Source: JANXQZ01 sp038225555
Lineage (GTDB): Bacteria; Acidobacteriota; Terriglobia; Bryobacterales; Bryobacteraceae
Assembly (NCBI GenBank): GCA_038225555.1
Contig: JBBRRB010000032.1
Span: 1-64,000, forward strand
DNA length: 64,000 bases
Reading direction: 5' to 3'
Each line of letters begins with the position of its first letter. Position 1 is the stretch's first letter. Under the pieces are notes generated by a model. That model worked only from the letters and a program-made list of their open reading frames with translations, searched no databases and was not told where the DNA came from. Below, one piece after another: positions 25,101-34,369 of the stretch. The translations under genes and the position numbers were made by a program.

Positions 25101-26692
25101 ATAGCGGGGTTGGTTACCTGCGCGAATAGTTGCTTGAAATAGTTGAAGAGCGGCTGCGGTTTATCCGACAAACAGGCCAGGGGCGTGTCTGTTCCCATGG
25201 ATCCGACTGGCTCTTCTCCCTTGGCCGCCATGGGAGCGATCAGCAACCGGAGATCTTCGTCGGTGTAGCCGAAAGCCCGCTGGCGCATGAGAATCGTATC
25301 GTGATCCGATTCGTGAATGCGCTGCGGCTCGGGCAATCGGTCAAGCGTGATCTGATTATCGGCCAGCCATTCCGAGTACGGCTGACGAGCAGCCAAATCG
25401 CGCTTGATCTCTTCGTCCGGGATGATGCGGCCTTGGACCGTATCCACCAGCAGCATGCGGCCCGGCTGCAGACGGCCTTTAAACTTTACGTCCTCAGGCT
25501 TCACGGGCAACACGCCAATTTCGGACGCCATGATCAGCTGATCGTCCTTGGTCACCAAGTAACGTGCCGGGCGCAGACCGTTGCGATCCAAGGTTGCGCC
25601 GATCAGACGTCCATCCGTGAAGGCGACCGCCGCCGGTCCGTCCCACGGCTCCATCAGCGAGGCGTGGTACTCGTAGAAGGCCTTCTTTTTTGGATCCATG
25701 GTGGTGTCGGCGTCCCAGGCTTCCGGAATCAGCATCGCCATCACGTGAGGCAGGCTGCGCCCCGCCAAAGTGAGCAGTTCCACGGCATTGTCCAGGCAGC
25801 CCGAATCGCTTTGGCCTTGGGGAATGAGCGGGAGCAGTTTCTTGATGTCGTCGCCGAAGAGGGGCGAGGCAACCACCGTTTGCCGGGCGTGCATCCAATT
25901 CACGTTGCCGCGCACCGTGTTGATCTCGCCGTTGTGGCACAAGTACCGGTACGGGTGCGCGAGCGGCCAGGTTGGAAACGTATTGGTCGAGAACCGCTGA
26001 TGCACCAGACACAGGGCGCTCATCGTATCCGGATCGGTCAGCTCCCGATAGAAATGAGGGATCTGTCCTGCCAGCAGCAAGCCCTTATAAATAATCGTGC
26101 GAGTGGAGAGCGATGGGATGTAGAAGAAGTGCTTGTCCTGGATGGACGATGCGGCAATTTCGTTTTCCGCGCGCTTGCGCACCACGTAGAGCTTTCGCTC
26201 CAGTTCATCCTGGCTCACTCCAGACTCGCCGCGCACGAAGATTTGCTCGATGTACGGCTGGGAGGCGCGCGCCACGCGGCCAATCGCGTCCACGTCCACT
26301 GGCGTATCCCGCCAGCCAAGCACGGTGAGACCTTCTTCGGTCGCAATCCGTTCCATAATGCCTTCCGCCAGCAGCCGCTGTTGCGGCTCCACCGGCAGGA
26401 ACACCATCCCCAATCCATACTCGCCCGGGGGCGGCAGGGTGAACCCCAGTCTGGCGCATTCCCGAGCGAAAAACTTGTGGGGGATCTGAATGAGAATGCC
26501 GGCTCCATCGCCCGTCTGTGCGTCACAGCCAGAAGCGCCGCGATGGGTTAAGTTTACAAGGATTTGAAGGCCTTTCAGAATGATGTCGTGGGACTGTTGG
26601 CCCTTGATATTGACGACGAAACCGACACCGCAGGCATCGTGCTCGTTTTGAGGATTGTAGAGTCCTTGTTCGACTGGGAGTCCGCTATGCAT
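22121..26692 (-). CDS. gltB: Glutamate synthase large subunit GltB
   Basis: 1523 residues, full length. The propeptide ends at Cys21 (EHDACGVGF), the N-terminal nucleophile of the glutaminase domain. The FMN-binding and synthase domain includes the [3Fe-4S] site C-x5-C-x4-C (CIMMRKCHLNTCPVG), and the C-terminal beta-helix has Gly repeats (GGRLVVYPP). ATG 26692 follows an AGGAGG ribosome-binding site, with a promoter at 26726-26754. A LysR gene is divergent, as gltC is from gltAB in Bacillus. Confidence 0.97.
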   Translation of the reverse strand: MHSGLPVEQGLYNPQNEHDACGVGFVVNIKGQQSHDIILKGLQILVNLTHRGASGCDAQTGDGAGILIQIPHKFFARECARLGFTLPPPGEYGLGMVFLPVEPQQRLLAEGIMERIATEEGLTVLGWRDTPVDVDAIGRVARASQPYIEQIFVRGESGVSQDELERKLYVVRKRAENEIAASSIQDKHFFYIPSLSTRTIIYKGLLLAGQIPHFYRELTDPDTMSALCLVHQRFSTNTFPTWPLAHPYRYLCHNGEINTVRGNVNWMHARQTVVASPLFGDDIKKLLPLIPQGQSDSGCLDNAVELLTLAGRSLPHVMAMLIPEAWDADTTMDPKKKAFYEYHASLMEPWDGPAAVAFTDGRLIGATLDRNGLRPARYLVTKDDQLIMASEIGVLPVKPEDVKFKGRLQPGRMLLVDTVQGRIIPDEEIKRDLAARQPYSEWLADNQITLDRLPEPQRIHESDHDTILMRQRAFGYTDEDLRLLIAPMAAKGEEPVGSMGTDTPLACLSDKPQPLFNYFKQLFAQVTNPAIDPIREELVMSLTSYIGNERNILDETPRHCHTLKLPHPILTNRDLEKLRRVSTSELLTTTLPMLYRVSGGEKELERFLDGLCRRASLSIKSGYSLLILSDRGMDEEYAPIPSLLALSAVHNHLVREGTRTQVALIIESGEPREIMHYALLIGYGASAINPYLAIETLEDQAKRGNLPEGITFEKALKNYKKSINKGLLKVFSKMGISTLQSYRGAQIFEAIGLNKSLVERYFTGTPSRIEGIGLDVLAREAKLKHEFAMQPVSQSATELEIGGSYQYRVRGEYHLFNPGTVSKLQHAVRQSSFSTFQEYTALINDQSQHLCTLRGLMELKLAKEPIPIEEVEPATEIVRRFATGAMSFGSISKEAHETLAIAMNRIGGRSNTGEGGEDEERFERDPNGDWRRSAIKQVASGRFGVTTNYLVNADELQIKVAQGAKPGEGGQLPGHKVDEVIARVRHSIPGVGLISPPPHHDIYSIEDLAQLIYDLKNVNPKARISVKLVAEVGVGTVAAGVAKAHADLVLISGHDGGTGAAALTSIKHAGVPWELGLAETQQVLVMNDLRSRIRVQTDGKLQTGRDVVIAALLGAEEFGFSTAPLVAMGCIMMRKCHLNTCPVGIATQDPVLRKKFHGTPENVINFFFYIAEEVRELMAKLGFRTMDEMVGRVDRIRMHKALDHWKARGLDFSSILYNPQVPSKVPRRCTIGQDHGLEQALDYKLIDHAREALENQTPVEFKMPIRNVHRTVGAMLSGEIARRYGSAGLPNDTIRFQFSGSAGQSFGAFLAHGVTLTLEGDANDYVGKGLSGGRLVVYPPRTSTFLPEENILIGNVVLYGATTGEAFFNGVAGERFAVRNSGATAVVEGVGDHGCEYMTKGLVLVLGRTGRNFAAGMTGGIAFVLDETGEFSTVKCNRQGVDLEPVVESVDIQALKNLIEKHVEATASPRGKWILENWGTMLPNFVKVYPHEFKRVLGVPRATAVYHPAMQSQALKAEAVHHG

Positions 26693-26725
26693 GGCTGGTG
26701 GTCCTCCTTTCCGAGGTGTTCACTC

Positions 26726-26754
26726 AGTATAGCGAACCGATTAGTATCGATCAA
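26726..26754 (-). promoter_or_regulatory. Sigma-70-type promoter of gltBD
   Basis: On the minus strand TTGATC (26754-26749) and TATACT (26731-26726) are 17 bases apart, matching the consensus at four and five of six places. Transcription would start about 30 bases upstream of the gltB ATG. The lysR promoter faces it, so a regulator bound between could act on both. Confidence 0.65.
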
Positions 26755-26766
26755 ATGAATTTTAGC

Positions 26767-26795
26767 TTGACACTATATAAGCAAATCTAATAATC
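26767..26795 (+). promoter_or_regulatory. Possible promoter of the lysR gene
   Basis: TTGACA at 26767-26772 is a perfect -35 box; the -10 region (about 26789-26795, AATAAT) is weaker. The GTG start is only about ten bases beyond it, so the transcript would have almost no leader. Confidence 0.35.
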
Positions 26796-26805
26796 TTACC
26801 GTAAG

Positions 26806-27726
26806 GTGGATTTCGGAAATTTCAGGTTGTTTCGGGACATCGCGGCGACGAAGAGCGTTAGCCGCGCGGCTTCGCTGAATGGAATCAGTCAGTCGGCTGC
26901 AAGCCAACGGCTTCAGGATTTGGAACGCGACTTGGACACGATTCTAGTGGACCGCGGCACCCGCCCTTTAACGCTTACCGATGCGGGCCGCTTTTATCTG
27001 GAACTGTGCCGCGACATCCTGCGCCGCCATGAACAGTTCCGGTCTGAACTGGGCGAGTTAAAGGCCAAAGTGGAGGGCGTGGTTAAGGTCGCTTCCATCT
27101 ATTCCGTGGGCTTATCGGAGCTTTCGCAACTGGTGCATGAGTTTTACAGGCGCTATCCGGGTTCAACCGTCGAAGTGGAGTATCTCAGGCCGGAGAAGGT
27201 TTACGAGGCGGTGCTGTCGGATCGGGTCGATTTGGGACTGGTGAGCTATCCCGAATCCAGCCGTCATCTCACCGTGCTCCCGTGGCGAGAAGAAGAGATG
27301 GTGGTGGCAGCCTCGCCCTATCATCCGCTCACACGCAAGACGGAGATCCTGCCTTATGATCTGGACGGCGTGGCGTTCATCGGATTTGACGAGGATCTGC
27401 CGATTCGGCGCGAGATCGACCGTTTCTTTCGCGAGCATCGGGTGCAGGTGAATACCACGCTGCACTTCGATAATCTGCAGATGATTAAGGAAGCAGTGGC
27501 GCTGGGGTCGGGCGTGAGCATCCTGCCGGCTCGCACCATGGAGGCGGAAATCGCGCAAGGGCGTTTGGTGCCGATCCCGATTGGCGCGCCGAATCTGTTC
27601 CGTCCAGTGGGAATTATCCATCGACGCAAGAAGCGCTTTCATCGCGCGGCGCAGGCATTTCTGGATCTGCTGCAGGAACTGCCTGTTGCCGAGCCTTCTA
27701 AGCGGCTATCCGCGGCCAATATATAG
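26806..27726 (+). CDS. LysR-family regulator, probably of gltBD
   Basis: 306 residues from GTG 26806. The N-terminal helix-turn-helix is at about 17-40 (VSRAASLNGISQSAASQRLQ), and the effector-binding domain runs about 90-295. It is divergent from gltB across 113 bases, the classic place for a regulator of the neighbour; by analogy with GltC it may respond to 2-oxoglutarate or glutamate, which is inferred. The 3' end overlaps the convergent SDR gene by 21 bases. Confidence 0.9.
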   Translation: MDFGNFRLFRDIAATKSVSRAASLNGISQSAASQRLQDLERDLDTILVDRGTRPLTLTDAGRFYLELCRDILRRHEQFRSELGELKAKVEGVVKVASIYSVGLSELSQLVHEFYRRYPGSTVEVEYLRPEKVYEAVLSDRVDLGLVSYPESSRHLTVLPWREEEMVVAASPYHPLTRKTEILPYDLDGVAFIGFDEDLPIRREIDRFFREHRVQVNTTLHFDNLQMIKEAVALGSGVSILPARTMEAEIAQGRLVPIPIGAPNLFRPVGIIHRRKKRFHRAAQAFLDLLQELPVAEPSKRLSAANI

Positions 27727-28419
27727 CTGCTCGATGGGCAGGACAATCGCCTCCAACATGTTTACGTGAGGCGGAAGCGCTGCCATCGCCAGCAGGGTGG
27801 ACACCAGATCCTCGACGCTCATCATGGGCTCGGAATCGGTTCGGCGCTCCACCATGGTGTTGCCGGGATGCAGGCACCCGCACGAGATTCCGTAAGGCCG
27901 GCCTTCGAGCGCAGCGACTTGCGTTAAGCCCCAGAGCCCGTGTTTGCTGGTGCTGTACGGAGCGGAATGGAGCCGCACGCGCTGGGCCGAGATGGAGCCG
28001 ATGTTGATGATGCGTCCTCCGCCTTGCGGCTTCATGATTCGGAATGCTTCGCGGGTGCAGAGGAAAGGACCGCGAAGGTTCACGGCCATGACGTGATCCC
28101 AGGCTTCCAGAGTGAGATCTTCGAGGGGGCCGCCGTCGAAGGATCCGGCGTTGTTGACGAGGAGGTCGAGGCGTCCGAAGCGTTCCAGGGTTTGGCGGAA
28201 TGCGGACTGGACTGGCTCTTCTTGGGTGACGTCGCAGGGGATGGCGAGGACGTCGGCGTTGTGTGCGCGCAGCTCTGAGGCGAGGGATTCGAGGGCGGCG
28301 GCATCGCGAGCCAGGAGGACCAGTTTGGCCCCTTCGGCTGCGAACGCGCGCGCGGCTCCTGCCCCGATGCCCCTGCTTGCGCCGGTGATCATTGCGACTT
28401 TGTTTTCCAGTTTGCCCAT
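27706..28419 (-). CDS. Short-chain dehydrogenase/reductase
   Basis: 237 residues, classical SDR. The cofactor motif is GASRGIG (14-20), the NNAG motif is at 89-92 and the catalytic Ser-Tyr155-x3-Lys159 (YSTSK) is present. Asp/Arg in the loop after strand 2 (LLARD) hints at NADP use. The substrate is unknown. No operon partner; it lies between lysR and the giant kinase. Confidence 0.92.
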   Translation of the reverse strand: MGKLENKVAMITGASRGIGAGAARAFAAEGAKLVLLARDAAALESLASELRAHNADVLAIPCDVTQEEPVQSAFRQTLERFGRLDLLVNNAGSFDGGPLEDLTLEAWDHVMAVNLRGPFLCTREAFRIMKPQGGGRIINIGSISAQRVRLHSAPYSTSKHGLWGLTQVAALEGRPYGISCGCLHPGNTMVERRTDSEPMMSVEDLVSTLLAMAALPPHVNMLEAIVLPIEQLYIGRG

Positions 28420-28441
28420 AAGCTCTCAACAAGCGGGGAGT

Positions 28442-31400
28442 TCAGACCAAAACCACCCGCGCAAGATAGCCCTCCAGTTCGCCTAGCTGCCGCTGCAGAG
28501 CAGCGCCGTCCCGCTCCGTAGCGGAGCGCTCCAACTCAGCGCCGAGCCGAGTGCATTCCTCCAGTCCGTAGGAAGCTCCAGTTCCTTTCATATTATGGGC
28601 CAAGGTGTGTAGACGCTCGAAATCGGAAGCCGCGAGAAGTCTAAGCATCTCCGGGACTTCTCTCCTGCGGGCGTCGAGGTAGTCCGGCACGAGTTCCTCA
28701 AGGCCCTCCGGCATCTCAAGGCGCAATGGGTTCCCCGCTCGCCGACGCCCGAATTCCTGAATTGCATTGAGCAGCTTTTGCTTAGAAATCGGCTTAGCCA
28801 AATGAGCGGTGCATCCCGCCTCTTGGCTCATCGAGACGTCCTGAGGACGAGCATTTGCGGTGAGGGCAAGGATAGCGATTGGCGACAACCCGCGTTCCCG
28901 CTCGATGGAGCGTATGGTGCGCGTGGCCATCAATCCGTCCATCACCGGCATCTGCATATCCATTAAGACGAGATCGAAATCGGATGCTGCGGTGAACCTC
29001 TCGACGGCCTCGTATCCGTCCTCCACGAAGGTCACCCGATGCGAACTGCCCTTCAGGTAGACCTGAATCAGAAGGCGATTGTCCGGCGAATCCTCGGCAA
29101 CCAGGATGCGCAAGAGATTGCCGCTCGTCGGCGTGTCGCAGCGGTCCTTTGGAGCGACGTCAAGCTGTTCCGGCGCGGCACCGTCATCGGCCCGCATCGC
29201 GCGGCATATCAAACGGAGCAGCTCGGCTCGCTTTACGGGTTTCACCGCGTATCCAGCCATGCCGACCTCGCGACGTCGCACCGCATCGCCGGCCTGCGAG
29301 TCGGAGGTCAGCATGATGATAGGCAGCTTCGGGTCTAGTTCATTGATCCTGGCCGCTGTTTGGAATCCGTTGAGGCCTGGCATGCGGTTGTCTAGGAGGA
29401 CTAGTGAATACGGTCGTCCCGCGGCTATAGCGCAGGAGGTACTGTCGACCGCTTTCTCCGGGAGACCGCATTCGTCCGTCTCGAGTCCCCAGGCGTTTAA
29501 GGTTTCGCGCAAGATAAGCCGGTTGGTAGCGTTGTCATCGACGACGAGAACCCGGCGTCCGTGGAAATCAGCTACCTGCGTGCGGAATTGCGTGCAGAGC
29601 CCGGGTTCGAACAATGCCTCGAACCGGAATGTGCTTCCCTTTCCAACAGTGCTCGAGACGGTCAAACCGCCGCCCATCTGCTGAACCAGTCGCAGACTGA
29701 TCCCAAGGCCGAGCCCTGTTCCGCCGTACTTGCGGGTGGTTGAAGAATCCGCCTGCGTGAAATCATCGAAGATAGTTTCAAGCATCTTCTCTGGAATTCC
29801 TATCCCAGTATCGGAGATCGCGAACTCGATTCGGCCCGGTGCCCCGGATTCGTGTTGTTGAACGGTTAAAAGAACCTCGCCCGATTCAGTAAACTTGACG
29901 GCGTTCCCGAGCAGGTTGATCAGCACCTGTCTTAAACGGGCGGGATCGCCAATCAGCGCTGTCGGAACGCCCGGCGACAGATGCGCCAGTAAAGCGATGT
30001 TCTTGTCGCGGGCCTTGGGAGCGATTAGTTCGATTGACTGGTCCACGATATCCTCAAGCTCGAACTCGATGCGCTCGAGTTCGAAGTGGCCGGCCTCGAT
30101 TTTTGACAGGTCTAGAATATCGTTGATCAGAGCGAGCAAATTCGAACCAGCGCGGCGAAACACTTCCACGTACTGCCGCTGATCGGTGTCGAGATCCGAG
30201 TCCCAGAGCATATCGGCCATGCCCAGAATGGCATTCATCGGAGTTCGAATCTCATGGCTCATGGCAGCCAGAAAATCACTCTTGGCGCGATTGGCTTCCT
30301 CGGCGCGGCGGGTCTGCTCAACGAGCTTTTCGTTATTGAGACGACGCTCGCGCTCAAGCAATTTTCTGGCCGTTATATCCGTAGCAATCCCCAGGAACCC
30401 TTCGAGCTTTCCACTCGAGTTGCGAACTGCCGTGATGGCGAGGCTGACATCGAGCTGGGTTCCATCCTTGCGCACATAGGTCCATTCCCGTTCCTCGGTC
30501 TGGCCCGACCGGGCGCGTGCCATGAAAACTTCCAGTCCGTCAATGGGCCGCCCGAATTCGCTCGTAAGCAGTCTCGAAGTCTCAAGGCACTCCGCAGGCA
30601 GGTGAAAAATCGCCGGATTGCACACTCCTTCCATCTCGCTGGCAGAGTATTGAAGCATTTTCTCCGCGCCGGAGTTGAAGACTTGAATTGTCCCCTGCAT
30701 GTCGACCGCGATGATGGATACCTGAGTCGCGGCGTCCAGCAGTCCTTGCAGGCTCGACTTGGTTTTCGCAAGCTCCAGATTGGCTCTTGCCAGAGCCAGG
30801 GTGCGGTTTTGAACATGCTCCTCCAGATTTTCATTTAGGCTCAGGATCGACTCCTCCGCCTCCTTGTAATCCTCGATATCGGTGCAGGTTCCAAACCATC
30901 GAATCACCTGGCCTTCGCGATTGAATACCGGCAATGCCCGTCCGAGGTGCCAGCGGTAGGCTCCGTCGGACGCTCGCTTGAACCGATACTCCACCTCGTA
31001 CAACTCGCCAGTCGCGACGGAATGGGTCCAACGATTGAGACAGTTGTGCAGGTCATCCGGATGTAGCACGGGTTGCCAGCCTGAGTCCTTGGTCTGCTCG
31101 AACGTGGTGCCGGTATAGTCGTACCAGCGCTGATTGTAATAATCGAGATTTCCGTCAGGCTTGGCCGTCCAAACCATCTGGGGCATGGCGTCGGCCAGCT
31201 GCCGGAAACTCGCTTCACTCTCGCGCAGCGCGGCTTCCGCGAACTTAAGTTTTCCTATATCAGTGCTGGTTCCGAACCATTTGGTGATCGTACCGCTGGA
31301 GTCTCGAAGGGGAATTGCCAGTCCTCTAAACCACCCGTAGTCTCCCCGGAATCCGCGGATTCGATATTCGGCGGCGAACGAACCGCCGTCGCGAACGGCC

Positions 31401-34255
31401 TCTCCCCACAGTTCCTGAAGGCGCTCTCGATCTTCCGGATGAACCTGTTCCACCCACCTGAATCCAATCTGATCGGCCTCTGGAATACCGGTGTACTCGA
31501 TCCATTGCCGGCTAAGGAAGTCGCATTGCCCATCCGGAAGACAAGTCCAGACCATTTGAGGGAGCGAGTCCACCACTGTCCGATAACGGTCCTCGCTCTC
31601 CCGCAGCCGCTCTTCCACTACTTTTCGAGAGGTTATGTCGCGAATGGCAGCCGTCCATAAGCCTTGGGCCGTCCGTATGGGACTCAAGCTGACTTCGGCT
31701 GGGAATTCGCCGCCATCTTTTTTGATTCCGCAAAGGTCCAGGGCGGAATCCAGTGCCTCGATTCGGGAAGCTTGGCAACGTTGCAAGGGGATCAAAGCAT
31801 CAACCGGCTGACCGAGCAACTCTTGGCGGGAGTAGCCGAACAAGAGTTCCGTCTTCGCATTCACCAGCACGATCCGGCCTTTGTCGTCGGCCATCACCAT
31901 GGCGTCGGGCGCGGATTCCAACAAAGAACGAAACTTCTGCTCACTATCGCGGAGGTTCTCCTCGGCAAGAGAACGCTCGACATCCAGCCGGTTCAGCCGT
32001 CCGGCGCTGGACCAGATCAAGAGAGCGAAGACAACAATATTGGAAGAGGCAAACAGAGTCAGGCCGAACGCCGTATCGAAGAGTCCCAGCAACTGGCCTT
32101 GCCACCTCAACCAGCCTAAAGCCGCCGGGATGAGCATGGCTGCGGGCAATAGCCGCCTGGCCATCACGCCGCCCGGCGAGCCGCTGGTGATGGCCTCCAT
32201 GAAACCGAGGTGGGGACGAGAAAGCAGCACTCCGGCGCAAAGAACGAGGAAGGTAAGCGATGTGTGAAGGGCCATCGCCGTGTAGGCCGAGAACCCATAC
32301 AAGCTCTTGATGCCGTACAGATAGCCGACCACATTGAGCAAGCAGAGCACGCCGGTTGCGCCTACCAGGTATTGGCCCAGGATAAAGCCTCGACGGCGAT
32401 GGATGAGGCAGAGTGCGGTGCCGAGAAGAAGGAAGCTTACAGCGCTGGTGACTGCCATGCGCGCCGAAACACCAGGGAGGAACAGCGAGGCGTTCCGCTC
32501 CCGGAACAGGAGCACATCAATCCCAAGATCCACGACCAAGACATACTCGATAACCGTCAATAGCCCGAGTAAACCGGTCAACCCCGCGCAAATCTGTACC
32601 AGTCGTCGTCTGACGGATTGTGCCGCGCCCGCGTGATCGAGCCATAAAGCCGCGCCCGCCAGCAACAGACCGAGCGCTGTATTCACCCGCATCGGAGCAT
32701 ATCCTGGCAGCACCGATCTCAAACTGGCAATATCGAAAGCCCAACCGCCTACCACAACGAGGAAACCGACCAACATACCTAGCCAGCCCGCCATGCGAGA
32801 CGCTAGCCGGAAATTCGAATAGATCCGAGTATCGCCGCCAACAACATACGAAGCGCGGTCTGGAAGCGCTCGTCCCAGCCGGAGCACCCATGCGAGCATG
32901 CCCAGGCTTAGTAGAAATAGGAATCCAGCCAGCCACAAAGAATTGGCAATTGTCCACCAGGGCGTCTTCAAAATGCGAACATCGAGCGCCGAGGCAAGCA
33001 GTATGTGAAAAGCTCGCGGTTCGCGGTTTTGATCAGCCTCCATGACGCAGACGCCGGTTAGCTGCACCTGCATTCCAGCTTTAATCCCGGCTAACAGATC
33101 CGCTTCGTTTGTGCCTGGCTCGATGAGCGCCTGAAATACCGTGCTTCCGCTTCGCAGAACCAGGATCCACTCCCGCGCGTGCTGAATCTGCTCGACCACT
33201 TCCGCTTCCAATCGCACCAGCGAGTTGCCATAAGGGGCAAAGGCAAAGCCATCTCTCGCCTGAATCACGCTGGACGCGCTGATAACGGTGGGAGTCGGCG
33301 GTTTTCCGCCATTCATCTTTCGGAATACGGCATCCCGAAGAACCGGCGAGTATTCTCCAGGGGCGACAAAGCCTACTGCTTCCACCCTCGATCCAGGCCC
33401 AACTCTTTCCGTCTGCGCACTCTCGACCAGAATCGCGTCCTGACCATCTTGCAAGTACAACGCCCGCCCAGGAACCTGGTAAGTCGCGATGCCCGATATC
33501 CTAACCCGATGGCCCCCGCTGCGAGCAGCGTCAAATTGAAACAAGCGTTGAATCGGGACTTGGGGTATTGCGAACGGATTGGGCGGGGCAGCTTCTTCGA
33601 CGCGCAAGAAGCTTAGGCTTGGTACGAATAGTCGCAAGCCAACAAATTGGCGTTTGGCGTTAAAGTTCGTTCCGCAGACGCCTCGGACCACGACAGCGGA
33701 GTCGACAAAGCGGCTGAAATCTTCGGACCCGAAATCATGGATGCGCGCGACCAGCGTGCCTCCGCCAATTTCAATGACTAGTGACAGCACCTGTCGGCCC
33801 CAGCTGTCCACAATCGCAGCCGAATGCACAATGCCGCGAACTTCAATCCACTGGCTATCCTGTTTACCTCCTGCCAAATCTTCATACGCGAACCGGCGAG
33901 GCACGGGCAATCCTCCCTGGCCAAGCCCACGAACATGAGTTGCCACTACGACAGGGGCGAATAATCCTGGCCCGCTAACTCCGTCGATCTCAACCCTGTC
34001 GCCGGCGTGAACATCGGCGCTGTCCTTACGGTCAACTGAAATGCCGCCGGTCGAGTCTTGAAAGAAGAACGAATTTTTCCAACCGGACAGCGCTGTCACG
34101 ACACCCCGCAATTGCAAGTGGGTGCCTGGCGCAGGCAGGGTCCCTCCAACAGTGCGTATGTCTTTCACGAACAGCAGGGGGGCATGCGCGCCCGTGGCTG
34201 CTGACGCAGAAGATGCGAGCAGGATTATAGCGAGAAGACGGACGCAGCCTATCAC
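28442..34255 (-). CDS. Giant hybrid histidine kinase with periplasmic sensor, PAS domains, two receivers and Hpt
   Basis: 1937 residues. A signal peptide (LLAIILLASSASA) leads an exported region of about 410 residues with three or four OB-like beta segments (LQLRGVVTALSGWKNSFFFQ). A membrane helix (about 430-450) and a block of further helices (about 480-725) follow, then four PAS domains (about 765, 890, 1015, 1170 onward), the phosphoacceptor His in SHEIRTPMNAILG at about 1332, an HATPase, receiver 1 (Asp in LVLLDNRMPG), receiver 2 (Asp in LVLMDMQMPV) and an Hpt domain with HNMKG near 1885. It contains a full phosphorelay. No cognate regulator gene is adjacent. Confidence 0.95.
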   Translation of the reverse strand: MIGCVRLLAIILLASSASAATGAHAPLLFVKDIRTVGGTLPAPGTHLQLRGVVTALSGWKNSFFFQDSTGGISVDRKDSADVHAGDRVEIDGVSGPGLFAPVVVATHVRGLGQGGLPVPRRFAYEDLAGGKQDSQWIEVRGIVHSAAIVDSWGRQVLSLVIEIGGGTLVARIHDFGSEDFSRFVDSAVVVRGVCGTNFNAKRQFVGLRLFVPSLSFLRVEEAAPPNPFAIPQVPIQRLFQFDAARSGGHRVRISGIATYQVPGRALYLQDGQDAILVESAQTERVGPGSRVEAVGFVAPGEYSPVLRDAVFRKMNGGKPPTPTVISASSVIQARDGFAFAPYGNSLVRLEAEVVEQIQHAREWILVLRSGSTVFQALIEPGTNEADLLAGIKAGMQVQLTGVCVMEADQNREPRAFHILLASALDVRILKTPWWTIANSLWLAGFLFLLSLGMLAWVLRLGRALPDRASYVVGGDTRIYSNFRLASRMAGWLGMLVGFLVVVGGWAFDIASLRSVLPGYAPMRVNTALGLLLAGAALWLDHAGAAQSVRRRLVQICAGLTGLLGLLTVIEYVLVVDLGIDVLLFRERNASLFLPGVSARMAVTSAVSFLLLGTALCLIHRRRGFILGQYLVGATGVLCLLNVVGYLYGIKSLYGFSAYTAMALHTSLTFLVLCAGVLLSRPHLGFMEAITSGSPGGVMARRLLPAAMLIPAALGWLRWQGQLLGLFDTAFGLTLFASSNIVVFALLIWSSAGRLNRLDVERSLAEENLRDSEQKFRSLLESAPDAMVMADDKGRIVLVNAKTELLFGYSRQELLGQPVDALIPLQRCQASRIEALDSALDLCGIKKDGGEFPAEVSLSPIRTAQGLWTAAIRDITSRKVVEERLRESEDRYRTVVDSLPQMVWTCLPDGQCDFLSRQWIEYTGIPEADQIGFRWVEQVHPEDRERLQELWGEAVRDGGSFAAEYRIRGFRGDYGWFRGLAIPLRDSSGTITKWFGTSTDIGKLKFAEAALRESEASFRQLADAMPQMVWTAKPDGNLDYYNQRWYDYTGTTFEQTKDSGWQPVLHPDDLHNCLNRWTHSVATGELYEVEYRFKRASDGAYRWHLGRALPVFNREGQVIRWFGTCTDIEDYKEAEESILSLNENLEEHVQNRTLALARANLELAKTKSSLQGLLDAATQVSIIAVDMQGTIQVFNSGAEKMLQYSASEMEGVCNPAIFHLPAECLETSRLLTSEFGRPIDGLEVFMARARSGQTEEREWTYVRKDGTQLDVSLAITAVRNSSGKLEGFLGIATDITARKLLERERRLNNEKLVEQTRRAEEANRAKSDFLAAMSHEIRTPMNAILGMADMLWDSDLDTDQRQYVEVFRRAGSNLLALINDILDLSKIEAGHFELERIEFELEDIVDQSIELIAPKARDKNIALLAHLSPGVPTALIGDPARLRQVLINLLGNAVKFTESGEVLLTVQQHESGAPGRIEFAISDTGIGIPEKMLETIFDDFTQADSSTTRKYGGTGLGLGISLRLVQQMGGGLTVSSTVGKGSTFRFEALFEPGLCTQFRTQVADFHGRRVLVVDDNATNRLILRETLNAWGLETDECGLPEKAVDSTSCAIAAGRPYSLVLLDNRMPGLNGFQTAARINELDPKLPIIMLTSDSQAGDAVRRREVGMAGYAVKPVKRAELLRLICRAMRADDGAAPEQLDVAPKDRCDTPTSGNLLRILVAEDSPDNRLLIQVYLKGSSHRVTFVEDGYEAVERFTAASDFDLVLMDMQMPVMDGLMATRTIRSIERERGLSPIAILALTANARPQDVSMSQEAGCTAHLAKPISKQKLLNAIQEFGRRRAGNPLRLEMPEGLEELVPDYLDARRREVPEMLRLLAASDFERLHTLAHNMKGTGASYGLEECTRLGAELERSATERDGAALQRQLGELEGYLARVVLV

Positions 34256-34369
34256 ATGCGTGCTATCGGTTGAATTTCATTTGAAGTGCAGAGCGGAGCC
34301 AACGATTTCCGGTTTAGTTATCTATCTGTTGGGAAACTGCGATTCATCTGCGCAGTACACTGGTCAAAC

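Noticed and set aside
25130..26551. 473-residue open frame on the plus strand
   Set aside because: Lies wholly antisense to gltB; Arg/His/Leu-rich with no domain. GC-rich codon use of gltB explains it.
27698..28432. 244-residue frame overlapping the SDR gene on the same strand
   Set aside because: Arg/Pro-rich and without motifs; the SDR frame has all catalytic residues.
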